Below, piece by piece: positions 16,998-24,527 of a stretch of DNA of 64,000 nt (its first letter is position 1; each line of letters starts with the position of its first letter). The translations under genes and the position numbers were made by a program. Source of the stretch: Gammaproteobacteria bacterium (GTDB taxonomy: Bacteria > Pseudomonadota > Gammaproteobacteria > Burkholderiales > Burkholderiaceae_B). The stretch lies in assembly GCA_018815245.1 (NCBI GenBank), contig JAHIXK010000002.1, positions 124,001 through 188,000 of the forward strand, read 5' to 3'. The notes below the pieces were generated by a model, which saw only the letters and a list, made by a program, of their open reading frames with translations, did no database searches and was not told where the DNA came from.

Positions 16998-17965
16998 GGT
17001 GCACTCCTTTGAATCAAATTAAGTGGGGGTGTTGTTTCGGTGTTGGCCAGGGCTTTCAAGCCGGGGCGAACCACGGTGGGTTGTTTGTGCAATTCAGCGT
17101 TCAACTTGTTGCCATCGGGTTCCGTTGATGGTGCAGGTGCTGCCCGGTTCACCAGAAAATCAACCAGGTGGTTGCGAATGGCGTAGTACTGGGGGTCGTG
17201 GTGCACGGTGCTGCGGGTGCGTTCACGCGGCATGGTGTTTTCAACAATTTCTGCAATGCGGGCACGCGGGCCGTGGCTCATCAGCATCACTTTGTCGGCC
17301 AGCAAAATGGATTCATCCACATCGTGGGTAATCATGAACACGGTTTGCCCGGTGGCCTTCACGATTTGCAGCAACTCGTCTTGAATGGTGCCGCGCGTTA
17401 GCGCATCCAACGCACCGAAAGGTTCATCAAGCAACAGCATTTGCGGCTGAATGGCAAATGCACGGGCAATGCCCACACGCTGCTTCATGCCGCCTGAAAG
17501 TTCATGCGGTTTTTTGTGCGCTGCTTTGCCCAAGCCCACCATGTCCAGGTACTTCATGGCATGTTCACTGATTTCCTCGGGCGACTTGTTCGGCCAGCGT
17601 GAACGCACACCAAACTCCACGTTTTTCAGCGCTGTCATCCAGGGCATTAGCGCGTGGCTTTGAAACACCACACCACGGTCCAGCGAGGGGCCAACCACCT
17701 CCCTGCCGTTCATGATCACGTAGCCTTGGGTGGCTTCATCCAGCCCGGCCAGAATGTTCAGAATGGTGCTTTTGCCGCAGCCTGAATGGCCGATGATGCA
17801 TACAAACTCGCCTTTCTGAATGTCAAAGTTCACCGCTTCGAATACGGGTGGCACATTTGAATCTTCTGGCGCATAGCTTTTTACCAAACCCTCTACTTGC
17901 AAGAAGGCAGCTGCTTTTTCGGTGGGCACCAGGTCTTTGCTGAAAATCTTGTGTTCAGTCGTCAT
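16994..17965 (-). CDS. Nitrate/cyanate-type ABC transporter ATP-binding protein (NrtD/CynD-like)
   Basis: A 323-residue ABC ATPase with Walker A GHSGCGKST, signature ELSGGMKQRVGIARAF, Walker B MLLLDEPFGALDAL and switch His MITHDVDESILLADKV, all typical of the nitrate/taurine/cyanate group. A tail of about 60 residues after the ATPase core is low in motifs and of unknown role. It lies 6 bp after the permease and overlaps cynS by 4 nt. The direct link to cynS argues for cyanate as the substrate rather than nitrate; no nitrate reductase gene is seen. Confidence 0.9.
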   Translation of the reverse strand: MTTEHKIFSKDLVPTEKAAAFLQVEGLVKSYAPEDSNVPPVFEAVNFDIQKGEFVCIIGHSGCGKSTILNILAGLDEATQGYVIMNGREVVGPSLDRGVVFQSHALMPWMTALKNVEFGVRSRWPNKSPEEISEHAMKYLDMVGLGKAAHKKPHELSGGMKQRVGIARAFAIQPQMLLLDEPFGALDALTRGTIQDELLQIVKATGQTVFMITHDVDESILLADKVMLMSHGPRARIAEIVENTMPRERTRSTVHHDPQYYAIRNHLVDFLVNRAAPAPSTEPDGNKLNAELHKQPTVVRPGLKALANTETTPPLNLIQRSAP

Positions 17966-17971
17966 TTTTGT

Positions 17972-18820
17972 TTACTCCTTGTAGCTGACCAGCTTGGCCA
18001 TGCGGGCCAGCAGCGTGTCGAGCAACATGCCGATCAAGCCGATGAACAAAATGGCACTGATGATGTTGGCAATCGACAGGTTGTTCCATTCGTTCCACAC
18101 GAAGTAACCAATGCCAGTACCACCCACCAACATTTCCGCGGCAACAATTACAAGCCACGCAATGCCCACGGAAATGCGCATGCCAGTCATGATGGTGGGC
18201 GCTGCTGCGGGCAATATCACTTGAAAGGCGGTGCGCAGGGAACTGACTTCCAGAGTTTTTGCAACGTTCAGCCAATCGCGCCGCACACCGGCCACGCCAA
18301 AAGCGGTGTTCACCAACATGGGCCAAATCGAGCAAATGAAGATGACGAAAATGGCAGAGGTATCGCTGTCTTGAATGGTGTACAAGGCCAGCGGCATCCA
18401 GGCCAGCGGCGACACGGGTTTCAGAATTTGAATGAAGGGGTCAAGCGCCTTGTACAGCAAAGGCGACATGCCGATCACAAAGCCCAAAGGAATGGCCACC
18501 AGCGCAGCCAAACCAAAACCCACCAGCACACGGAAAATGGAATAGCCCAACTGAATGCCAATGCCTTTGTCGTTTGTACCCCGGTCGTAAAACGGATCGC
18601 TAATGTGGCCCCACAACTTTTCACCCACATCGCCCGGTGTGGGCAAGGGGGTTTTGCTGCCCGTGGATGCAGCCTGACCTACCAATGCTGCGTATTCCGG
18701 GTCGACATTCACTGCTGCCTCCTCGGGCAAGGTGGCAATGGTCCAGATCGCAATCAACACCACCAGGATCAAACCCGACAAAGCCCACGGCGCCCACTTT
18801 TGCTTCTTGAAGTCTTTCAT
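17972..18820 (-). CDS. Nitrate/cyanate-type ABC transporter permease (NrtB/CynB-like)
   Basis: The 282-residue inner-membrane permease begins with an N-terminal hydrophobic helix (ALSGLILVVLIAIWTIATL). It has the coupling EAA loop around AKTLEVSSLRTAFQVILPAAAPTI, as in the NrtB/SsuC/TauC group. A ~50-residue soluble segment between helix 1 and the core (GDVGEKLWGHISDPFYD) is common to NrtB-type permeases. It sits 5 bp after the binding-protein gene and 6 bp before the ATPase gene. It would form a homodimeric channel for the anion. Confidence 0.9.
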   Translation of the reverse strand: MKDFKKQKWAPWALSGLILVVLIAIWTIATLPEEAAVNVDPEYAALVGQAASTGSKTPLPTPGDVGEKLWGHISDPFYDRGTNDKGIGIQLGYSIFRVLVGFGLAALVAIPLGFVIGMSPLLYKALDPFIQILKPVSPLAWMPLALYTIQDSDTSAIFVIFICSIWPMLVNTAFGVAGVRRDWLNVAKTLEVSSLRTAFQVILPAAAPTIMTGMRISVGIAWLVIVAAEMLVGGTGIGYFVWNEWNNLSIANIISAILFIGLIGMLLDTLLARMAKLVSYKE

Positions 18821-18825
18821 GCCGC

Positions 18826-20187
18826 TTAACCCTTGGTTCTTGAAATCGCAAAGCTGTTGAGGTATTCCTCAGGCTTTTTCGGATCAAACGGTTTGCCCAT
18901 CACGCTGAATTTTTTGTCCAGCGTTGCAGGAGGCTGCATGCCCACTTCTTTCATCAAACGGGTTGCGTCGGTTGCCAAAAACACGTCTTTGGCAATTTTG
19001 TTGTAGTCCACGTCGCCCTTGATCTGACCCCAGCGTTTCATCTGCGTCAAAATCCAGATCGCAAAACTTTGGTACGGGAAAGGATCAAAGTCAATGCGCT
19101 GCGGGTCTTTCTTGATCCCGCCCAAACCATCGGCGTAAGTGCCGGTCAACACTTGCTCAACCACCGTCAGAGGCTGGTTCAAGTAGTTGGTGGGTGCAAT
19201 GGCTGCGGCAATTTCCTTGCGGTTTTCAGCCTTGCGGGCGTAAGCGGTTGCGTCCAGAACAGCCTTCAACAATGCCTTGTAGCTGTTGGGGTTTTGGGTT
19301 ACGAATTCCTTGCTTGCCGCGAATGCACAACAGGGGTGCCCGGACCAGATTTCTTTCGACAAAATGTGAATGAAGCCCACGCCGTCGTACACTGCACGCT
19401 GGTTCACCGGGTCGGGCGCCAGGAAGCCATCAATGTTGTCGGCGCGCATATTGGCAACCATTTCGGGAGGTGGCACTGAACGAATTTGCACATCGCGATC
19501 GGGGTCCAAACCAGCTTCCGCCAGGTAGTAGCGCAGCAGGTAGTTGTGCATGGAATAATCAAACGGCACCGCGAACTTGAATCCTTTCCAGTCTTTCGGG
19601 TTGCGTTTGTCCTTGTGTTTCATCGCCAAAGTAATTGCCTGGCCGTTGATGTTTTCAACCGCAGGCATGGTCCATGGAATGGCGTTCGAACCCACGCCCA
19701 TGGAAATGGCCAAGGGCATGGGCGAAAGCATGTGCGCGGCATCGTATTCCTTGGCCAGCGATTTGTCGCGTACCACAGCCCAACCTGCCGTTTTCACCAC
19801 TTCAACATCCAGGCCTTGCTTGGCATAAAAACCCAAGGGCTGCGCCATGATGATCGGCGTTGCGCAAGTAATTGGAATGAAGCCCACTTTAAGCTTCTGC
19901 TTTTCCAAGGGGCCATTGCTTTGCGCAAAAGCTTCTTTGGCCGCAGCCAAAGGGAACATGCTGCCGATGGCCGCCATGGCCGTACCACTGCCCACCGCCC
20001 GCAGGAAATTGCGGCGCAACTGGTCGTTGGGAAACAGGGCATGCATCACTGCGTTTTCAACGGCACGCTCTTCCATCTGTTGCACAGCCAGTTGTTGGTC
20101 ATGTTCAGCCTGGCTGTTGTGTTGGCCACAGGCGCAACGCATGCCAAGGCGGGTGTTGGGGTCAAACGGGTTCTTGAAAAAGGACAT
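18826..20187 (-). CDS. NrtA/CmpA-family binding protein, Tat-exported
   Basis: The 453-residue product has an unusual ~57-residue region ahead of a twin-arginine signal (QLRRNFLRAVG, then a hydrophobic stretch ending near EAFAQ). The early region holds a Cys/His cluster, MRCACGQHN. The binding domain carries LKVGFIPITCATPIIMA, EYDAAHMLSPMPLA, DNIDGFLAPDP and IWSGHPCCAFAAS, as in the NrtA family. An AGGAG precedes the ATG. It is the first transporter gene of the set that ends with cynS, so cyanate is the likeliest ligand, though related proteins bind nitrate or bicarbonate. Confidence 0.88.
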   Translation of the reverse strand: MSFFKNPFDPNTRLGMRCACGQHNSQAEHDQQLAVQQMEERAVENAVMHALFPNDQLRRNFLRAVGSGTAMAAIGSMFPLAAAKEAFAQSNGPLEKQKLKVGFIPITCATPIIMAQPLGFYAKQGLDVEVVKTAGWAVVRDKSLAKEYDAAHMLSPMPLAISMGVGSNAIPWTMPAVENINGQAITLAMKHKDKRNPKDWKGFKFAVPFDYSMHNYLLRYYLAEAGLDPDRDVQIRSVPPPEMVANMRADNIDGFLAPDPVNQRAVYDGVGFIHILSKEIWSGHPCCAFAASKEFVTQNPNSYKALLKAVLDATAYARKAENRKEIAAAIAPTNYLNQPLTVVEQVLTGTYADGLGGIKKDPQRIDFDPFPYQSFAIWILTQMKRWGQIKGDVDYNKIAKDVFLATDATRLMKEVGMQPPATLDKKFSVMGKPFDPKKPEEYLNSFAISRTKG

Positions 20188-20226
20188 GGTGAACTCCTAT
20201 GCGGTTTTGCAACTCATTGGCAATCA

Positions 20227-20907
20227 TCAGGCAGACGCGCGGTTCAAGGCTGGTCTGAAGTAATCAATATCGTGTTGGTATTGCTGGTAAGCCTTGGTGT
20301 ATTCCATCACTCGGGCCACCTCGGCAATAAATTCTTCGTCGTAACCTGCGCGGCGCAGCAGGTGAAAACCCACTTCCATTCCGCTGGCAATTCCACCGCC
20401 CGTCACAACCCGCCCGGCATCAACCACGCGCGCGCGGCTGACCTGGCAAGCTGGTGCAATTTCCGCCAGGCGGTCGATGGGTGTTTTGCCAAGGTGCGAC
20501 GCTTCAAGGCGATCGGGTTCTTTTCGGTTGGTGGCAGCAAGGCCATCGAGCAAGCCCATGCGGGCGTATATCCACGAACCGGTGCACACACTGGTCAGCA
20601 AGCAATTCTCTGGGAGCGAATGAATATAACGGTGCAAATTGCCGTTGTTCATTTCCTGCCGGGTACCAAAGCCACCCGGAATCAGAAACGCATCCATGGC
20701 GGGCGTGTCGGAAAACGAATAGTTTGGCAGCACAGTGAAGCCCGCTTGTGTTTGCACCGGCCGCATGCTTTCAGCAACAAGGAACACTTCCAGCTCAGGG
20801 TCGAACCGCTTGGCCACCGAGAACACACCGTAGGGGGCTGCGTAGTCCACCACCTCGGCTTCCTTGAACACGTACACACCCAATCTGAAACCCTGCATTC
20901 TGGCCAT
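20227..20907 (-). CDS. DJ-1/PfpI family protein, isonitrile-hydratase-like
   Basis: The 226-residue product has the class I glutamine-amidotransferase-like fold: LGVYVFKEAEVVDYAAPYG near the start, FLIPGGFGTR with the Glu-containing turn, and the nucleophile elbow LTSVCTGSWIYARMGLLDG with its Cys. The ARVVDAGRVVTGGGIASGME segment is shared with isonitrile hydratases and the regulator domain of GlxA, but no AraC DNA-binding domain is attached. It lies 39 bp before the NrtA-like gene on the same strand. A role against isonitrile or cyanide-related compounds is inference. Confidence 0.72.
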   Translation of the reverse strand: MARMQGFRLGVYVFKEAEVVDYAAPYGVFSVAKRFDPELEVFLVAESMRPVQTQAGFTVLPNYSFSDTPAMDAFLIPGGFGTRQEMNNGNLHRYIHSLPENCLLTSVCTGSWIYARMGLLDGLAATNRKEPDRLEASHLGKTPIDRLAEIAPACQVSRARVVDAGRVVTGGGIASGMEVGFHLLRRAGYDEEFIAEVARVMEYTKAYQQYQHDIDYFRPALNRASA

Positions 20908-21019
20908 TGGCGCTTCTCCGGCAACACTGCGTTGAACAGGGTTTCAGTGTGCCGTGAGTGGCACAGGTGGGGTATCACTGCATTTGTGATTGTGTTGTAG
21001 TGCTGGCCCTACAAGAAAA

Positions 21020-21643
21020 CTACAGACCGTGCTGCTTGGTGTAATTCACCAGGTCAACCAGATTTTTCAGTTCCAGCTTTTCGAACACGCGGGCGCGGTA
21101 AGTTGAAACTGTGTTGCCAGACAGACAAAGCACTTGGGCAATGTGTTGAACGGTTTCGCCTTGGGCCATTAAACGCAGCACCTGCATTTCCCGGTTCGAC
21201 AATCGTTCGTGAGGAGCGCGGTCAGCAGGCTTGCGCAAATCATTGGCCATCAAGCTGGCGGTGGCGGGTGTTAAATAAACCTGCCCTGCACAGGCCATTT
21301 GAATGGCCTGTGCCAACTCTACCGGAGAACATCCTTTGTTCAAATAGGCATTGGCACCACTGCGAATGGCACGCAGGGCAAACTGCGCCTCCGGGTAAAC
21401 GGACAACATCACCACACCCAGCTTTGGAAATTCGCTGCGCACGCTTTTCAGTACATCAAAGCCGTCGCGTTCGCCCAGCGCAACGTCCAGCAGCATCGCA
21501 TCGAAGGGGGTCTTGCGAAGTTTTTGCATGGCCTCTACGCCATCGGCTGCCTGCTCAATCACATAACGCCCCTCAAACTCTTCAAGTATTTGAACCAGGC
21601 CGCGGCGAATAATCATGTGGTCATCCACAATCAAAATATTCAT
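21020..21643 (-). CDS. LuxR/NarL-family response regulator
   Basis: The start at ATG 21643 (MNILIVDDH) overlaps the kinase stop as ATGA. The ~207-residue protein has a receiver domain with the DD pair, the phosphoacceptor Asp in MLLDVALGERDG, a Ser/Thr switch in MLSVYPEA and Lys in YLNKGCSP. A LuxR-type helix-turn-helix follows (LSNREMQVLRLMAQGETVQHIAQVL, given here in part: LSNREMQVLRLM). It forms a two-component pair with the upstream kinase. The cyanate gene set follows on the same strand after 112 bp, so control of those genes is possible but unproven. Confidence 0.9.
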   Translation of the reverse strand: MNILIVDDHMIIRRGLVQILEEFEGRYVIEQAADGVEAMQKLRKTPFDAMLLDVALGERDGFDVLKSVRSEFPKLGVVMLSVYPEAQFALRAIRSGANAYLNKGCSPVELAQAIQMACAGQVYLTPATASLMANDLRKPADRAPHERLSNREMQVLRLMAQGETVQHIAQVLCLSGNTVSTYRARVFEKLELKNLVDLVNYTKQHGL

Positions 21644-22785
21644 AAGGCCAACACCTCGGGCAAACGCAGCTTGATACACACGCCCTGCCCCAAACTTGAA
21701 TCGATTGAACAACGCGCGCCAATGTCCCAGGCGCGCTCTTCAATCCCCATTAAACCGAACCCGGCATTGAAAGTGCGCACAGCCATGCCCCGGCCATTGT
21801 CTTTAACCTGAAAAACAATCGCACGCCCTTCGGTGTGAACCAACACATCTACTTTGTTTGCACCAGAGTGTTTGCCAACGTTGTTCAATGCTTCCTGCAA
21901 AATTCGGTACAAAGCGGTCTCCGTCGCTTTGCTTAAACGGACATGTTCCAGCGCCGGGTCAATGTCGAGAGAGCTCACCACATTGGTGCGTTGTGAAAAC
22001 TCGCCCAGCAAATGTTCCATTGCAGCCCAAAGGCCGAGATGATCAAGAACACCTGGCCGAAGGTCGGAAAGTATTCGACGCAAACTTTCCATGGCACCCT
22101 GCGCAAGGTCCAGCATGCTTTCAATTCTCAGGGTCAGTTTTTCATCGTTGGCACAACGGTAGGAAAGTGCTTTTAACTCCAGATCAAACGCAGTCAGTTT
22201 TGCACCCAAGTCGTCGTGCATTTCCCGCGCAATCCGTGTTCGCTCTTCTTCACGCACGGTGGTCAGGTGCGCTGAAAGCCGGCGCATTCTGTCGTGGGCT
22301 TTTTGTAATTGTGCAGTGCGTTCAATTACGCGGCGCTCCAGTTCTACCTGCGCAGCGGCCCGAATGTTTTGTGCCTCCACCCGCGCGGTTATGTCGTTGA
22401 ACGTGACCACAGCGCCCACCACCGCTTGTTCTTCAAAGATCGGGTAGGAAGCGTACTCTGCATGAAAGCAGGTTCCGTCACGGCGCCACAGCACTTCATT
22501 GTCAACGCGGCAACCCTTGTTTTCCTGAAACGCACGAAAAATTTGACACTGGCACACGGGCATTAAATCGTTGTTGGCATACGAGTGATGCATCAGGTAA
22601 TGCATGTTCCGGCCCAACACTTCATCGGCGGAATACCCAAGCATTTCCGCACCTGCTTTGTTGATGAATACGCAACGGCCCTTCAGATCAATTCCGTAGA
22701 TGCCTTCGCCGGTAGAATCCAGCAACAATTCAAGTTGCCTTCGCCACGCTGCGTGATGAGAAAGTTTGGAAAGATGCTTGAACAA
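21640..22785 (-). CDS. PAS-domain sensor histidine kinase (HisKA_3 type)
   Basis: The 381-residue protein has no membrane segment, so it is cytosolic. A PAS domain spans residues ~15-140 (GIYGIDLKGRCVFINKAG; GAVVTFNDITARV) and contains a run of cysteines, CQCQIF and KGCRVDNE, that might bind a metal or sense redox, an inference. A helical linker leads to the dimerisation His in RIAREMHDDLGAKLTAF, and an ATP-binding domain with DNGRGM closes the protein. This layout is the usual partner of NarL/LuxR regulators. The start appears to be a TTG, since no ATG precedes the PAS domain. Confidence 0.88.
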   Translation of the reverse strand: MFKHLSKLSHHAAWRRQLELLLDSTGEGIYGIDLKGRCVFINKAGAEMLGYSADEVLGRNMHYLMHHSYANNDLMPVCQCQIFRAFQENKGCRVDNEVLWRRDGTCFHAEYASYPIFEEQAVVGAVVTFNDITARVEAQNIRAAAQVELERRVIERTAQLQKAHDRMRRLSAHLTTVREEERTRIAREMHDDLGAKLTAFDLELKALSYRCANDEKLTLRIESMLDLAQGAMESLRRILSDLRPGVLDHLGLWAAMEHLLGEFSQRTNVVSSLDIDPALEHVRLSKATETALYRILQEALNNVGKHSGANKVDVLVHTEGRAIVFQVKDNGRGMAVRTFNAGFGLMGIEERAWDIGARCSIDSSLGQGVCIKLRLPEVLAL

Positions 22786-23014
22786 TTCAGTGCACTCAAA
22801 GTTGAATCAACTGAAAACTAGCAAAAGCAATGCCAATTAAATACAGAAATTTTTATACGAATCGCACTGACATGGTGCGAAAAAAAAACGACAAATTTTA
22901 TTGAAAATTACACACAAACGGGTTGTTGATCATGTATTGATGAAAAAAGCTTTTCAGTTAATTAAATTTGATGTACACATAACTCACCACACCGTTTAAG
23001 GAAGGTTATAAAAC

Positions 23015-23614
23015 ATGGTTACAACAGATCAAAAGCCAGTCGAAGCCGAGGCAAGCAAAGCAACCCCAGCTCCAAAAAAACCAGTAGCCAGAAAACCGGC
23101 CGCGAAAAAACCAGCTGCTGCAAAACCAGCCGCTGCAAAAAAACCAGCCACAGCGAAACCTGCTGCTGCTAAAAAACCAGCTGCAGCGAAACCTACTGCC
23201 AAGAAACCAGCTGCTGCAAAACCTGCTGCTGCAAAACCTGCTGCTGCCAAAAAGCCTGCTACCAAAAAGCCCGCCGCTGCGAAACCAGCTGCAGCTAAAA
23301 AGCCTGCTGCCAAAAAGCCTGTTGCTGCGAAAAAACCCGCAGTCAAAAAACCAGTTACTTCACGCGCCAAGGCAGCCACTGCCAGCGTAGCGAACGCTGC
23401 GGCCAAAGCAAAGAAAACAGTTGCCAAAGCAAAACCAGCAGCCAAGGCGAAAGCCGCAGCCGCTAAGTCAGTATTCAGTGCAACAGACCGCAAGAAGTTG
23501 TTGAGCGATGTTCAGAAGCAGATCAAGGATCTTGAAAAACAGGTCAAAGGCATGGTCAAGACAGTGCAAACTGACGTGATTGCCAAGATCAAAAAGCAAT
23601 TGGGCATCAAGTAA
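23015..23614 (+). CDS. Histone H1-like Lys/Ala/Pro-rich DNA-binding protein
   Basis: The 199-residue product consists, over residues ~18-145, of repeated PAAKK and PAAAKK units, strongly basic and proline-rich, as in bacterial H1-like proteins and in the tail of phasin PhaF. The last ~45 residues (RKKLLSDVQKQIKDLEKQV) form a predicted amphipathic coiled coil, which may drive oligomerisation. It probably binds DNA without strong sequence preference; a phasin-like role on polyhydroxyalkanoate granules is the alternative. AAGGAAGG precedes the ATG and a strong terminator follows, so it is a single-gene unit behind a very A+T-rich leader. Confidence 0.75.
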   Translation: MVTTDQKPVEAEASKATPAPKKPVARKPAAKKPAAAKPAAAKKPATAKPAAAKKPAAAKPTAKKPAAAKPAAAKPAAAKKPATKKPAAAKPAAAKKPAAKKPVAAKKPAVKKPVTSRAKAATASVANAAAKAKKTVAKAKPAAKAKAAAAKSVFSATDRKKLLSDVQKQIKDLEKQVKGMVKTVQTDVIAKIKKQLGIK

Positions 23615-23686
23615 TACAGGAATAGCAAAAACAACAAAACCGCTACACGACCCTTCGTATGAAGGGTCTTCTGTAGACTTTATTGA

Positions 23687-23720
23687 AACCCGCTGTGCGA
23701 AAGCTCCGCGGGTTTTTTAT
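23687..23720 (+). terminator. Rho-independent terminator after the H1-like gene
   Basis: AACCCGC pairs with GCGGGTT across a short A/G-rich loop and is followed by a run of T. A second hairpin, GACCCTTC and GAAGGGTC, lies just upstream at about 23649-23668. Together they should stop transcription before the convergent quinone reductase gene. Confidence 0.85.
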
Positions 23721-23729
23721 TGCCCCCAT

Positions 23730-24431
23730 TTATTTCAGCGGATTCATCTGTGGATCGAAATCATCCAGACTTGGATATTCGATCAAAGGGCGTGTGGCCA
23801 ACGTATCCACTGCTGCATCCAGTTGTTCCAGCATTGCCACCCTTTCCTCGTGGGCAATGTAAGGCACGTGGTAAGCGGCGAATGGCTTTAACACGTCGAA
23901 ACCGGCGTAGCCCAAACTGCCACGCAACACCGGGCGCAACATGCTTTCCAATTCGCCATGAATTGCATTTTTGCCAAACATATGCTCCCGGCCACCCAAT
24001 GTGAATGCAAGCAAGGCGCGTTTTCCTTTCATCAAACCACGGTCATAAAAATTGCGCCCGCCATAGACCACGCCCGATAAAAACACCCGGTCAATCCAGC
24101 CTTTCAGGATTGCGGGCAAAGAAAACCAGTAGAGCGGGAAATTCAAGATCAACAGATCACACTGTTCAAGCAAGGCAAGTTCTTCAGCAATATCGGTGGG
24201 CAGCGAACCCGTTTTCTGCGCATGGCGTTGCTCAAGTGCATACACCAGGTAGTCGGGGTTGTTGCGCTGTGAAAAATCAGCAGCACTTGCCACGGGGTTG
24301 AACTGCTTTGCGTACAGATCCGACACTGAAACAACATGCCCCTGAGACTCGAACCGATTGCGCATGCGTTGCATCATGGACGTGCAAAAGGATTGTGGTT
24401 CCGGGTGGGCGTGAACAATCAAAACATTCAT
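23730..24431 (-). CDS. Flavodoxin-fold NAD(P)H:quinone oxidoreductase
   Basis: The 233-residue product shows the NQO/KefF/MdaB pattern: MNVLIVHAHPEPQSFC (phosphate-binding loop), the SVSDLYAKQFNPVAS segment, LLILNFPLYWFSLPAILKGW with the FMN-side aromatic residues, and FTLGGREHMFG. It should reduce quinones by two electrons with FAD or FMN. It lacks membrane segments. The gene is alone, convergent with the H1-like gene. The exact substrate and cofactor cannot be told from the sequence. Confidence 0.82.
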   Translation of the reverse strand: MNVLIVHAHPEPQSFCTSMMQRMRNRFESQGHVVSVSDLYAKQFNPVASAADFSQRNNPDYLVYALEQRHAQKTGSLPTDIAEELALLEQCDLLILNFPLYWFSLPAILKGWIDRVFLSGVVYGGRNFYDRGLMKGKRALLAFTLGGREHMFGKNAIHGELESMLRPVLRGSLGYAGFDVLKPFAAYHVPYIAHEERVAMLEQLDAAVDTLATRPLIEYPSLDDFDPQMNPLK

Positions 24432-24471
24432 GGCAATCGCTTTATAAAAACAGGATGAGCCATGCTACCAA

Positions 24472-24507
24472 AAGAAAAGGGGCCACCCATGTTCAGGCAG
24501 CCCCTTT
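24472..24507 (-). terminator. Rho-independent terminator after gdhA
   Basis: Read on the minus strand, AAAGGGGC pairs with GCCCCTTT around a ~14-nt loop and is followed by TTCTTTTGG. It lies 20 bp beyond the glutamate dehydrogenase stop codon. Confidence 0.8.
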
Positions 24508-24527
24508 GCGATTGAAAGTAATCGGGT

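Noticed and set aside
17897-21000. Long plus-strand frames (310 and 504 codons) opposite the cyanate transporter genes
   Set aside because: They are rich in His, Gln and Arg with no recognisable domain and lie antisense to clear ABC transporter genes; codon bias of the real genes creates them.
23060-23370. Tandem repeats that might be read as a CRISPR or satellite array
   Set aside because: The repetition follows codons for PAAKK units within one intact frame, so it is a protein repeat, not an array.
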